64,000 bases of DNA. It comes from Alteromonas sp. ALT199. Lineage in GTDB: Bacteria > Pseudomonadota > Gammaproteobacteria > Enterobacterales > Alteromonadaceae. Position 1 is the first letter of the stretch. Every line of letters begins with the position of its first letter. The notes beneath the pieces are model-generated. The model was not told where the DNA came from and did not search any database. It was given only the letters and a program-made list of their open reading frames with translations. The position numbers were made by a program, and so were the translations under genes. The stretch is taken from NCBI RefSeq assembly GCF_018619335.1, contig NZ_JAHHDX010000152.1:1-64000 (forward strand). Reading direction: 5' to 3'. Positions 18,218-27,054 of the stretch are shown here, one piece after another.

Positions 18218-18337
18218 AATAACTAATCCCTAATTTTGCTAATGAATTTTGGGCTGAATGCTAGCAGACCAATGGGATTTGGCAAGCAAAGACAGCCTTC
18301 GATAGGACAAAAATTTTTAATCGTAACAACGAATGTA

Positions 18338-18372
18338 AAAGGTAGCGCACACGTTACGTGACGCTACCTTTA
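18338..18372. terminator. Strong hairpin, probable terminator
   Basis: GGTAGCG (18341-18347) pairs with CGCTACC (18362-18368), and an inner CACG/CGTG extends the stem. On the minus strand it is followed by TTTTA, on the plus strand by TTTAAAAA. It lies 79 bases past the end of the leftward hypothetical gene at 18447 and probably terminates it. Confidence 0.65.
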
Positions 18373-18446
18373 AAAACTACAGAACTAAATGAATAATGTT
18401 TGCACCAGGGTATATGAAAATCAACATTTCCCGAGCAGTTGTTATC

Positions 18447-18857
18447 CTAACGTGTGACAGTGTCGATAGGTGGTGAAATTACAATTTTACCGTCAACTTT
18501 ATAGTAAGGGTAAAGTATAAGTCGTTCTTCATGATTTGGTGTTGTAGTTGCAATGGCTATAGCGTCAAGCGTTTTACTGTCTTGAGTGTTAACTGCCGCC
18601 GCATACACCAAAACGCTGTAACTATTTGTGTCGGTGGTGGTATCGATTACTCGCCATTGCAGCTGTTCTATAAGCTGCGACTCGCGTTTCTTAATTCCAG
18701 TTTCGTCGGCGAAAATACAGCCAATTCGACCGTTTTCGTAAATAGCTGCAAAAGGGTAAAACACATCGCACACCGGTAACATAAGTTCACATAGATTAAG
18801 TGATTTAGATACTAGAGCGTTTAACTGCGTTGGCAATGTAACTGGACGTTCGATCAT
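18447..18857 (-). CDS. Hypothetical protein
   Basis: A 136-residue soluble protein of mixed alpha/beta pattern, no signal peptide or membrane helix. It starts with ATG after a GGAGATACATT ribosome-binding region. The sequence has the look of a small sensor-type or carrier domain (IYENGRIGCIFADETGIKKRESQ; ILYPYYKVDGKIVISPP), but I do not recognise a family. It is bracketed by a hairpin on its 3' side and stands alone, between the polyamine genes and an AraC regulator. Confidence 0.65.
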   Translation of the reverse strand: MIERPVTLPTQLNALVSKSLNLCELMLPVCDVFYPFAAIYENGRIGCIFADETGIKKRESQLIEQLQWRVIDTTTDTNSYSVLVYAAAVNTQDSKTLDAIAIATTTPNHEERLILYPYYKVDGKIVISPPIDTVTR

Positions 18858-19041
18858 AATGTATCTCCTGTGAGCTAGCGTTGCTGTACACTTGCTAATA
18901 CCTACGCTTTCACAGTCACATTAGTTTAATAATCGCGATTCCGATAGCACAAATTGCCCATTCAGACTAAAAGTCTACAAGGCACACGCCGCGTAATGTT
19001 CCACAAAAGCCCCTGTGACACGGGTTAAAAGCGAAACCTTG

Positions 19042-20100
19042 TTAGCCGTTTGATTTTAGTTTTTTCTGATATTTAAGTGGCGTAGTGGAAAACCATGTTT
19101 TAAATACATGAGTAAATGACGACTGTTCCTTAAAGCCTAATAAACTTGCTGTATCGGCAATAGTATGGCGCATTAGCAAGTCGTCTAGGCGTGCTTTACG
19201 TTCAGTATCGAGAATTTGCTTAAAGCTGGTGTTACTTTGCTTCAACTTACGCTGAAGTGTACGCGGGCTTATAAATAGGGCTTCGGCCATCCGCTTTTGA
19301 TCACAGCCTTTTAGCGTTGTATTGGCCTTTAAAAGCGCAACGACTTTATTGCTGATGTTTTCGTGTGCATTACGGTTAATATTGCTTTTGTTGGCCTCAA
19401 CAGATTTCTCCTCTGTGCTCTGGCTTAGTTCTTCTTCGGTCAATTTGACAAGTGCGCTGAACATTGCCTTATTCTCGCTGGTAAACGGGACATATAGCAG
19501 TTGTTGAGGAAAAGTAATGGTGTTGGCTTGTGCACAATCTACTACCTCACAGCCAAACCACTGCGCTAATGTGTCCTTTTCCGACATACTTAAAGGAAAA
19601 GTAAAAGTAACGGCGTTCAGTTGGCTGGCTGCCCCCAGAATTTTATAGACGGTTGCTACCCAGGCTGTGGTGTTGCGCAATACCATTTGCCTGCAATCTT
19701 CGCTTTTGGGCACCCATTCAACGCGGGCATCTTCAGACTCAAAAAACACGCTTGTTGTGCCAATGTCAGCGACTAAAGCATCAAACCGGGTAAGCGCGCT
19801 AATCGCTTGAGCTAAGTTTTCACAACTCTCAACAAGGTACCCCAGCACCCCGTAATCCCTTGCTTGAATTTGTTTGCCTAACTCAAAACCAAATAATGAA
19901 CTGTTGGTTAATGCTGCCCCTTGATTTAACAGTTCGACATATACTTCCATAGAAATGCGGGACGAATCGGCAAGTGAACTATGCTTTTGAGTAAGTAGCG
20001 AAAGCTTGTCGGTAGCCACCCCTGAGCTAACCAAATAGCTCACTGTACTTTGAATGTAGGCTGAAGAAACAGATGGCATAACTTTGTCGCAAAATAACAA
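19042..20100 (-). CDS. AraC-family transcriptional regulator (OruR-like)
   Basis: A 352-residue regulator. The N-terminal Arabinose_bd-type domain (about 10-200, with FGFELGKQIQARDYGVLGYLVESCENLAQA) is the kind found in OruR/ArgR-type AraC proteins. The C-terminal double helix-turn-helix (about 265-350) contains MAEALFISPRTLQRKLK and the LLGFKEQSSFTHVFKTWFSTTP signature. It is divergent from the SRPBCC/sterol-desaturase pair with a 78-base gap, the usual layout for a regulator of its neighbour. Its ligand could be a lipid or sterol-like compound, but that is inference. Confidence 0.88.
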   Translation of the reverse strand: MLFCDKVMPSVSSAYIQSTVSYLVSSGVATDKLSLLTQKHSSLADSSRISMEVYVELLNQGAALTNSSLFGFELGKQIQARDYGVLGYLVESCENLAQAISALTRFDALVADIGTTSVFFESEDARVEWVPKSEDCRQMVLRNTTAWVATVYKILGAASQLNAVTFTFPLSMSEKDTLAQWFGCEVVDCAQANTITFPQQLLYVPFTSENKAMFSALVKLTEEELSQSTEEKSVEANKSNINRNAHENISNKVVALLKANTTLKGCDQKRMAEALFISPRTLQRKLKQSNTSFKQILDTERKARLDDLLMRHTIADTASLLGFKEQSSFTHVFKTWFSTTPLKYQKKLKSNG

Positions 20101-20178
20101 AAAATCTGACGTATTAACGCAAGATAAAATATGAATGTCAATTTAAGCTGATAACCATCAGAAAAGGAAATATCGTAG

Positions 20179-20607
20179 ATGGTCAACGTTTACTATCAGA
20201 AAAATATTACTGCTACGCCACAAGTGCTTCACGACGCGCTGCTTGACCATAAGAATTTAAGCGACTTTTTTAATGCATCGTTTAAGGTATTAAAGACAGA
20301 AAATCATGGTGAGGTTAGCGGCGGTAAAGGCTGCGTGAGAGAAGTGACTATCCTTGGCGTTCGCTTTAAAGAGGAGATTATTCAAGCCGATGCAAATGGC
20401 ATTGAGTACCGGGTTGTTGACGACTTTCCAGTGAAAGCGCACAGGGGGGTTATCAGATTTTCCGCACAAGGCTGTCAAACGAAGGTTTCCTATCGTATTA
20501 CCTGTCGTGCGCCCTGGTATATGCCCAATTGGTTGTTAACGCACCTTCTACAAAACGATATCGAACAGTGTTTAGACAAGTTAGGAGCACGCTTTGATCC
20601 CTGTTGA
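20179..20607 (+). CDS. SRPBCC-fold protein (polyketide cyclase-like)
   Basis: A 142-residue protein with the START/SRPBCC pattern: an N-terminal strand, ATPQVLHDALLDHKNLSDFF helix pair, a beta-sheet core and a C-terminal amphipathic helix. Proteins of this fold bind hydrophobic ligands or act on them. An AAAGGAAA stretch ten bases before the ATG serves as ribosome-binding site. It overlaps the following sterol-desaturase gene by 14 bases, which suggests tightly coupled production of a ligand-binding protein and a membrane hydroxylase. Confidence 0.75.
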   Translation: MVNVYYQKNITATPQVLHDALLDHKNLSDFFNASFKVLKTENHGEVSGGKGCVREVTILGVRFKEEIIQADANGIEYRVVDDFPVKAHRGVIRFSAQGCQTKVSYRITCRAPWYMPNWLLTHLLQNDIEQCLDKLGARFDPC

Positions 20608-21406
20608 ACTTATTTTAGTTGGCTTAAGCCCGGTTTTCTTGCTGTGTGTTTTTTTGGAGTTCAAAAAAGCACGGCAGTTTTATAGCGTAAAAGACAGTGT
20701 TAACAATGCCTTACTTGCAATGCTTCATCAGGGCTCTGATGCTTTGGTATTGCTGCTATTAATGCCTTTGTTTATTTGGTTACACCAGTTTTCGTTGTTT
20801 AACATAGAGCTTACGCCGGTATCACTCTTTGCAGGGTTTATCCTTCAAGACTTTTTGTATTACTGGTTTCACCGCGCCTCTCACAACATACACTGGTTTT
20901 GGCTAGCGCATGTAGTACATCACAGCTCAACGAAAATGAATTTCACCACGGCCTTTAGACAAAGCGTTTTGTATCCGTTTGTGGGCATGTGGCTCTTCTG
21001 GGTACCTATGATACTCATTGGTTTTTCGCCCAGCCTAGTTTTTTCCATAGTTGCTATTAACTTGGCCTATCAGTTCTTTGTACATACCCAAACAATTGGA
21101 AATTTAGGCTGGGTAGAGCGAATATTCAACACGCCTACTCATCACCGTATTCATCACGCAACGAATAAACCCTATATTGATAAAAACTACGGTGGCGTGC
21201 TTATCATCTGGGATAAGTTATTTGGCACTTTCGTTAAAGAAGATAAAACCATAACAACAAAGTACGGCATAGTTGGAAAGGTGCCTGAGGATAACCCTCT
21301 TAGCGCCAATTTTAATCAAATAGGAGTGCTGCTTAAACAACTTCAGCATGCTAAAGGCGTAAAAGCAAAGTTTAAGCTGCTATTTGGCTACCCTGTTGCT
21401 GATTGA
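20594..21406 (+). CDS. Sterol desaturase / fatty-acid hydroxylase family protein
   Basis: A 270-residue membrane enzyme with four or five hydrophobic helices and the full histidine-box set of the family: HRASH, HVVHH, a later HTQTIG, and THHRIHH. These histidines bind a di-iron centre that hydroxylates or desaturates lipids. The substrate is not known; bacterial members act on fatty acids, carotenoids or hopanoid/alkylglycerol-like lipids. The start is a TTG supported by AGGAG (20583-20587), six bases upstream, and it overlaps the SRPBCC gene. It is probably controlled by the divergent AraC protein. Confidence 0.88.
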   Translation: MIPVELILVGLSPVFLLCVFLEFKKARQFYSVKDSVNNALLAMLHQGSDALVLLLLMPLFIWLHQFSLFNIELTPVSLFAGFILQDFLYYWFHRASHNIHWFWLAHVVHHSSTKMNFTTAFRQSVLYPFVGMWLFWVPMILIGFSPSLVFSIVAINLAYQFFVHTQTIGNLGWVERIFNTPTHHRIHHATNKPYIDKNYGGVLIIWDKLFGTFVKEDKTITTKYGIVGKVPEDNPLSANFNQIGVLLKQLQHAKGVKAKFKLLFGYPVAD

Positions 21407-21683
21407 TAAGGTGCTTCTCTTATCTAAGAGCAATAATCCCCGAAGCTTTCAATGTGCACAGTATTATCCTTGAAAACGCACCAAAATAACGCAAATAGAC
21501 CAACCACACGAGACTAAGCCTGAATACTACATCTAAGTAAGTTCCGTAATACAATAGAAAGCACCTTAGTACGATATAAACTTTCTTAGGCGCATTTTTT
21601 GCAGCCACAATGTACTTGGTAACAACATCCATCCTTGCCAAATTTAAAAGTAAATAAAAACACGCGAGTAGTAGGGGAGTTAA

Positions 21684-22697
21684 ATGAGAAAGTTTATAGA
21701 AAATATGCCAAAAGCTGAGCTTCATGTTCATATTGAAGGAACTCTTGAACCCGAGTTAAGTTTTTCTTTGGCACAGAAAAATAAGGTTGCACTAAAAGCC
21801 AAAACACCTGAAGAAATGATAAATGCGTATGATTTTTACGATTTACCTTCTTTCCTCGATATTTACTATGCGGGTATGAGCGTGCTTATAGAAGAGGATG
21901 ACTTCTACCAACTTACGATGGCATACCTTAAGAAAGCGGCTGAAGAAAACATTGTATATGTAGAACTATTCTTTGACCCGCAGGCTCATACAATTCGGGA
22001 CGTGCATTTCGATACGGTTATTAATGGGATACATGCAGCGCAAAAAGACGCGCGCACTAAATTGGGCATAGAAAGCCAGCTTATCTTATGTTTTTTGCGA
22101 GACATGTCGGCAGAATCAGCAATGGAACATCTGAATCTAGCGAAGCCTCATCTCGATAAACTGGTGGGTGTGGGTCTTGATTCTGATGAGAAAAACAATC
22201 CGCCACTAAAGTTTGCTGAAGTATTTTCACAGGCGCGAGACTGGGGACTCAAATTAACCATGCACTGCGATGTTAATCAAGACAATACGCTAGAACACAT
22301 ACGTCAGGTTATAGAGGATATTGAAGTTGACAGAATCGATCATGGTGTGAATATTCTCGAATCTAATGTTTTATGTGAGCTTGCGAAATCGAAAGGGTTA
22401 GGACTTACCGTTTGCCCGGTTTCAAACAAGTTTGTAGTTCAATCGCTTACCTCAAGTGAATTGAAACAAATGCTTGATAAAGGATTGCTGCCTAGTATCA
22501 ACTCGGACGATCCCTCTTATTTCAGAGCCTATTTGAATAAGAACTTAATTGCTTTACAAGAAGAAGGGCAATTCAGTAAAGAGCAGATAGTAACACTCGT
22601 TGAAAATAGTTTTAAAACAAGTTGGCTCTCTGAAAAGCGTAAGTTGGAATATTTAGATGCGCTAACGCGTTACACTGAGACTACTGCCGTAGCGTAA
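21684..22697 (+). CDS. Adenine deaminase (adenosine-deaminase superfamily)
   Basis: A 337-residue metal-dependent hydrolase. Zinc ligands appear in ELHVHIEGT (H14, H16), MHCDVNQ and the SINSDDPSYF motif, with the catalytic DRIDHGVN segment. Bacterial members split into adenosine and adenine deaminases. The opening MPKAELHVHIEGTLEPELSF and the SDDPSYFRAYL segment resemble the adenine type (adenine to hypoxanthine), which feeds purine salvage. The ATG follows GGGGAG, an efficient ribosome-binding site. It stands alone; a hairpin follows the stop codon. Confidence 0.88.
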   Translation: MRKFIENMPKAELHVHIEGTLEPELSFSLAQKNKVALKAKTPEEMINAYDFYDLPSFLDIYYAGMSVLIEEDDFYQLTMAYLKKAAEENIVYVELFFDPQAHTIRDVHFDTVINGIHAAQKDARTKLGIESQLILCFLRDMSAESAMEHLNLAKPHLDKLVGVGLDSDEKNNPPLKFAEVFSQARDWGLKLTMHCDVNQDNTLEHIRQVIEDIEVDRIDHGVNILESNVLCELAKSKGLGLTVCPVSNKFVVQSLTSSELKQMLDKGLLPSINSDDPSYFRAYLNKNLIALQEEGQFSKEQIVTLVENSFKTSWLSEKRKLEYLDALTRYTETTAVA

Positions 22698-22723
22698 CTT
22701 TTGCTTCAGGCAATTCGTTTTTG

Positions 22724-22756
22724 ACTAAGGGTTCTGCTCTACGCAGTACCCTTAGT
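22724..22756. terminator. Hairpin between convergent genes
   Basis: ACTAAGGG at 22724-22731 pairs with CCCTTAGT at 22749-22756, and an inner CTGC/GCAG continues the stem. It lies between the adenine deaminase gene and the leftward DUF4282 gene. Neither side has a long T-run. Confidence 0.5.
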
Positions 22757-22767
22757 AAGAAGTAAAA

Positions 22768-23013
22768 TTACTCTTTATTAGCAATTTTTTGAAGATTGCT
22801 GTGAATCTTGAAGAGAACGATAAGTAGTTCACACCAAATTCTTGCGCCAATACATCCAGATACAATGATAAATAGACCGTATACAAAACTAGCGTCGTAC
22901 CCCACAAACATTGTCGTTACGCCACTTACAACTGACCCTAAAAGCAGCAGCCAATATACAAAAGTAATTATTTTAGGGGTGAGCATTGAGTCGAAAAAGA
23001 GAACATCTTTCAT
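22768..23013 (-). CDS. DUF4282 membrane protein
   Basis: An 81-residue membrane protein with two hydrophobic helices and the DUF4282 layout: MKDVLFFDSMLTPKII start, VYWLLLLG helix, and a C-terminal RIWCELLIVLFKIHSNLQ segment. Function of the family is unknown. The ORF continues upstream to 23151, but the ATG at 23013 has AAGGA six bases upstream and fits the family length, so the longer N-terminus is probably not translated. Confidence 0.78.
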   Translation of the reverse strand: MKDVLFFDSMLTPKIITFVYWLLLLGSVVSGVTTMFVGYDASFVYGLFIIVSGCIGARIWCELLIVLFKIHSNLQKIANKE

Positions 23014-23186
23014 AATCATTCCTTGATGAAGTTTGCAGGTCGCAAGCTTTAATTTTAATGCCGCATCCTGCGACAAACTTCTTGTTGTTATCGTTGGTTT
23101 ATTATTTATAAGTAATGTGAGCAAGCTCACGAACTTAGTTGTATCACTCAAACGAAGCTAAAACAATACTTTGTTATAACAATACG

Positions 23187-24110
23187 TTACCTTGCGCCTT
23201 GCAGGCCACCTGTGTGCAATATAATAATGCGTGAACCGTCCTCAAACTTGCCTTTAGCCAGCATATCTTTAACCGCCCAGAAGGCTTTTCCTGAGTAAAC
23301 CGGCTCTATGTCAAACCCCATGGAATCATTAAAGTCGTAGCAGAACATTTGAAGTTCATTCGGCGCTTTGGCGTAGCCGCCAAAATGATAGTTATGATCG
23401 ATATGCCAATTTGTCTGATGATTTGATATCGGAAGAAATTGCTTAACCAGCTCCTCTAAATAGCTTTCACCTTTGAGTACGCCAATGCCAATAGCTCTGT
23501 TAAGAGAACGAAAGTCAGTAGCCGTTGTACTATTACGTTTATTTAATGCATTCACTATTCCCGCCAAAGTCGCTCCACTTGCGACAGGCGTAATTATGTA
23601 ATCGAAATCTATCTCAATTTCCTCAATCATATCTTCTATCCCTTGAAGCGCCTGTGCTTGGCTTCCGCCCTCGGGAATGATGGTTGCGTCAGGAAAACGC
23701 AGCTTTAGTTCATCTAAAAAGGCTCTATCGTTACGCTTTTTGTAGGTAATTCTGTCTACATATTCAATGCGAGTTTTCCACTGCATTAAGTCTCTTATCA
23801 TTGGCGATGGTTTAGCACTGTAGTCGCCGCGAACAATGGCGGTAAAAGGAATTCCAAGTTTATAGCAAGCAAAGCCTAACGCATGGAGGTGGTTTGAAAA
23901 GCCACCGCCAAAACTTACAACAGCATTTGGCAAAGGGCTTTTTAGAGCATGGCTCAACTTTCGCCATTTATTTCCCGACATAACGGGGTGAATAGCATCG
24001 TCACGCTTAACATAAAGCGATACCTTGCTTGCACCTTCCCAATTCGGTTTGAAAGGGATAAGAGGCGAAGGAAGAGTGAGTGACGTTTTAAATTCATCAA
24101 GGGAAAGCAC
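23187..24110 (-). CDS. PLP-dependent ACC deaminase / D-cysteine desulfhydrase family protein
   Basis: A 307-residue fold-type II PLP enzyme. The PLP lysine is in SGNKWRKLSHAL and the phosphate/substrate loop in SFGGGFSNHLHALG. It has the length of the family that includes 1-aminocyclopropane-1-carboxylate deaminase and D-cysteine desulfhydrase. Sequence alone does not separate the two; marine gammaproteobacterial members are more often D-cysteine or D-amino-acid desulfhydrases. It stands alone on the minus strand. Confidence 0.82.
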   Translation of the reverse strand: MLSLDEFKTSLTLPSPLIPFKPNWEGASKVSLYVKRDDAIHPVMSGNKWRKLSHALKSPLPNAVVSFGGGFSNHLHALGFACYKLGIPFTAIVRGDYSAKPSPMIRDLMQWKTRIEYVDRITYKKRNDRAFLDELKLRFPDATIIPEGGSQAQALQGIEDMIEEIEIDFDYIITPVASGATLAGIVNALNKRNSTTATDFRSLNRAIGIGVLKGESYLEELVKQFLPISNHQTNWHIDHNYHFGGYAKAPNELQMFCYDFNDSMGFDIEPVYSGKAFWAVKDMLAKGKFEDGSRIIILHTGGLQGAR

Positions 24111-24311
24111 GATGAGAGCCTAGAGACAGTTGATCAATTGCACATTGGCAAGAGTATAACCAGATAGAATTTCAATAAAAGACCTGTAATTTTTATTACG
24201 CGTCATAAGAGCATATTTATGGTTATTAGTATTAACGGCATTTTACGAAAAGCTGTGATTTATTCCCCATCATGGTTTTTTCATTACGTAAAAAACGCTA
24301 GGGCTTTTTGT

Positions 24312-24875
24312 ATGTCTTACGCTAACAAAATTGCCACGGCATCCACCTTTATTATTTTTGTTTCCATATCATTGAGCGGACTAACCATGTCAATCAATAC
24401 CCATGCGCAAGAGTATGATTCAGAACACATTAATGAGCATGTTCCCAATGCAAAACTGGTGGGAAAAGGCATGTTTTCTTACTACTTTTGGGACGTATAT
24501 ACCGGTGAGCTCTTTGCTTCAGAAGGTGAGTATGCTGGTCAGCCTCCTTTTGCACTTCGTTTGACCTACCAACGAGACCTTGAAGGCAAAAAGATTGCCG
24601 AGCGCTCTATTGATGAAATGAAAAAGCAAGGAGATGTTGCTGCCGATGATGCTGATAATTGGCTGACGCTAATGGAGCGTATCTTTCCTGACGTTAGTGA
24701 GGGCGATGTAATTACAGGGATCGCAACGAAAGAAGGTACTAGCGTATTTTACGTAAACGGCGAAAAAGCTGATGAGATAAATGACGTAACGTTTACGCAG
24801 CGTTTTTTTGATATCTGGTTAAGTGACGAAACGTCGGAACCAAAGTTTAGAAAAAAGTTACTTGGAAAAGACTAG
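24312..24875 (+). CDS. Secreted chalcone-isomerase-like protein
   Basis: A 187-residue protein with a signal peptide (MSYANKIATASTFIIFVSIS onward, cleaved near THAQ). The mature part matches the chalcone-isomerase-like fold of bacteria: LVGKGMFSYYFWDVYTGEL, LRLTYQRDLEGKKIAERSIDEM and FTQRFFDIWL. Bacterial members lack the flavonoid-cyclising role of plants; they may bind fatty acids. The longer frame back to 24219 is possible, but the ATG at 24312 gives a normal signal peptide. The DUF3833 gene follows 57 bases later on the same strand, a common partner. Confidence 0.82.
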   Translation: MSYANKIATASTFIIFVSISLSGLTMSINTHAQEYDSEHINEHVPNAKLVGKGMFSYYFWDVYTGELFASEGEYAGQPPFALRLTYQRDLEGKKIAERSIDEMKKQGDVAADDADNWLTLMERIFPDVSEGDVITGIATKEGTSVFYVNGEKADEINDVTFTQRFFDIWLSDETSEPKFRKKLLGKD

Positions 24876-24932
24876 CTAAGTAGTTTGATTACACAGAGTC
24901 GAATTAGGTTTTAGTTGAGCAGGACAAATAAA

Positions 24933-25493
24933 ATGATAAAAAATATGATGAAGTTATGTTTAGGGGTAGGGTTTGCAGCATTGACCATGGCAGGGCTATC
25001 TGGATGTTCTGTGTCAGTCGATGGTGAAGACTATCAGTCAATGTCTCCAGTTTTCGATATTGAACAGTTTTTCGATGGAAACGTTAAAGCGTGGGGCATA
25101 GTACAAAATCGCTCGGGCGAAGTAGTACAAAGGTTTGTGGTAAACATTGATGGCTCAATAGAGGGCGATACATTAACGCTCGATGAAACCTTTGAATATG
25201 GTGTTGGCGAAGGTGCAAAATCTCGTATATGGACTATTGCAAAGCAGAGCGATGGTACATTTGTAGGCAAAGCGAGTGATATTGACGGGCCTGCAAAAGG
25301 CACCAGCTACGGCAATGCATTTAATTTTCACTACGAGATGGATTTACCGGTAGACGATACTACTTATTCAGTAACGTTTGATGACTGGTTTTGGGCTTTC
25401 GATGACACTACCATGATGAACCGTTCGTACATTCGTAAGTTCGGTATTGTGATGGCCGAAGTTACTATTTTTATGCAGAAGCAAAGTGATTGA
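24933..25493 (+). CDS. DUF3833 lipoprotein
   Basis: A 186-residue lipoprotein with lipobox LSGCS. The mature region follows the DUF3833 pattern: FDIEQFFDGNVKAWGIVQNRSGEVVQRF, LDETFEYGVGE and the C-terminal DDWFWAFDDTTMMNRSYIRKFG. The ATG at 24933 has AGGA eight bases upstream. The function of the family is unknown. Together with the chalcone-isomerase-like gene it forms a fragment of a larger lipid-related cluster known in other gammaproteobacteria. Confidence 0.85.
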   Translation: MIKNMMKLCLGVGFAALTMAGLSGCSVSVDGEDYQSMSPVFDIEQFFDGNVKAWGIVQNRSGEVVQRFVVNIDGSIEGDTLTLDETFEYGVGEGAKSRIWTIAKQSDGTFVGKASDIDGPAKGTSYGNAFNFHYEMDLPVDDTTYSVTFDDWFWAFDDTTMMNRSYIRKFGIVMAEVTIFMQKQSD

Positions 25494-25524
25494 TAATCTA
25501 CAGATTACTGATAGTAGAAAATTC

Positions 25525-25551
25525 GCTGACCTATACCATCTATAGGTCAGC
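25525..25551. terminator. Hairpin between DUF3833 and histidine-kinase genes
   Basis: GCTGACCTATA (25525-25535) and TATAGGTCAGC (25541-25551) form a perfect 11-base stem with a 5-base loop, between convergent genes. The rightward side lacks a T-run; the leftward side is followed by GAATTTTC. Confidence 0.5.
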
Positions 25552-25653
25552 ATTCGAAAAAAGTGAGTAAATTTAACTAGTAGGCCGTAACATACTTGTT
25601 CTGTAGATAGCGCCTGCTTTTTGCTGACTCTGATTAGTTCGCGTTTACTCAGA

Positions 25654-27054
25654 CTAACGTGGAAAACAAAAAACGACTCCCAGCCCATGTCCTTGTATTA
25701 GTGGGTCGTGCACAAACCAAGTTTGCCCATCGTGCAGCTTCACTATTGCCGAGACAAGTGATAAGCCTAACCCGTTCCCTTTGCTTGTTCTGCTTCCATC
25801 AGCGCGATAAAAACGACGCTCTAAATTTATAATCTCGTGCTCTCCAACGCCTATTCCTGCGTCATTGACGGCAATAACAATATGCCGAGGTGTAGTCGTT
25901 AGCTGCACATTAACCATACTATCTTCATTTGAATACTTGATAGCATTGTCTAGTACGTTGGCCACGGCTTGGAAAAGTAAATTAGGGTCGGCAAGCATAG
26001 TGATGTTTTCAAGTTGACTGGACAGCTGAATGTTACGCTCCTCCGCAAGGGGGTGGTAGAGGTCAACAACGTCTTCAACAATAGCTCTGGCGTCGGTACT
26101 GCAGAAACCCTCTTTCTTGTTTGTGGTCTCAAGACCGCTTATGCGCAATAAACTATTGAACATATTAAGAAGGTTATCGGCTTCTTGTGTGGTGTCTTCT
26201 CGAAGCTGATCGTCTTCAATTCTCTCTAGCGTATTACGAAGCCTTGACAGCGGTGTGCGCAGGTCGTGAGCAATACTGTCTGTGACTGACTTGATGTTAT
26301 TAACTGAGCTTTCAATGGTGTCCAACATTTGATTGAAAACGAATGAAAGACTGCTGAGGTCGTCCCAATTGCTATCAATCTCTAGCCGTTCTTCAAGGTT
26401 ACCAGTCTTTATAATTTTGTCAGCAGTTTGCGACATGCGGTTAATTCGTTTAACCACATACACGGCAATGGCGAAGCTAAGAATACTCAAGGCACAAAGC
26501 AGCACAACAATGATCCAGCTAAAGGTTTTGCCAAACCACTGTGCGCTATATAAGTCATCGATACCACGCCCGACGTACAGGGTATAGTCCCCTAGTACAT
26601 CTTCCCTTATCAATGCTTGGCGCAAGGTTTTCCTTGATGAACTGTTAGGCCGGGTAATTACAATTTCTGCTGTGTCAAAGTTAACCCCTTTGTGGCGTTC
26701 GAGTACTAGTGGAATAGAAGCAAGGTTACCTGCTACTACTTGATCATCTTTGCTAAGCACCACAAAAGAACGCAAATTTTCGAATGAAGGAGAAGGTGTT
26801 TTTGTGCTAGAAGTAGGTTGGTTATTGTCGCTTATAATGGCCAACGTAACGGCGTCAATGCCAAGGTTTTCATAAAGGGTTATAAGCGCGTTCGCTTTGG
26901 CATTAACGGCAGCATTAGACTCGGAAATAAACAAGTCGCTGCTCGTTAATCGCCAAAAATAAATAATTAAAACAATAGCAATACAGGCTAGGGTGGTGAG
27001 CAATACGCCTACGCGAAAACTAGAGCTACGCGTAAAGTCGCGTATTGCTATCAT
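25654..27054 (-). CDS. HAMP-domain sensor histidine kinase
   Basis: A 466-residue sensor kinase. An N-terminal membrane helix (about 12-34), a periplasmic region of about 140 residues, a second helix (about 175-200), then a HAMP linker and HisKA with the phospho-histidine in DSIAHDLRTPLSRLR. The HATPase domain has the N-box (NVLDNAIKYS), VNDAGIGVG and GNGLGLSLV. The family is close to QseC/PhoQ-type kinases. Its ATG overlaps the end of the response-regulator gene by four bases. The periplasmic ligand is unknown. Confidence 0.93.
   Translation of the reverse strand: MIAIRDFTRSSSFRVGVLLTTLACIAIVLIIYFWRLTSSDLFISESNAAVNAKANALITLYENLGIDAVTLAIISDNNQPTSSTKTPSPSFENLRSFVVLSKDDQVVAGNLASIPLVLERHKGVNFDTAEIVITRPNSSSRKTLRQALIREDVLGDYTLYVGRGIDDLYSAQWFGKTFSWIIVVLLCALSILSFAIAVYVVKRINRMSQTADKIIKTGNLEERLEIDSNWDDLSSLSFVFNQMLDTIESSVNNIKSVTDSIAHDLRTPLSRLRNTLERIEDDQLREDTTQEADNLLNMFNSLLRISGLETTNKKEGFCSTDARAIVEDVVDLYHPLAEERNIQLSSQLENITMLADPNLLFQAVANVLDNAIKYSNEDSMVNVQLTTTPRHIVIAVNDAGIGVGEHEIINLERRFYRADGSRTSKGNGLGLSLVSAIVKLHDGQTWFVHDPLIQGHGLGVVFCFPR

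Noticed and set aside
21420-21731. A 103-residue minus-strand frame with hydrophobic stretches between the sterol-desaturase and adenine-deaminase genes
   Set aside because: It overlaps the start of the deaminase gene, its composition looks like chance translation of AT-rich DNA, and it has no ribosome-binding site. The 277-base gap shows no clear repeat.
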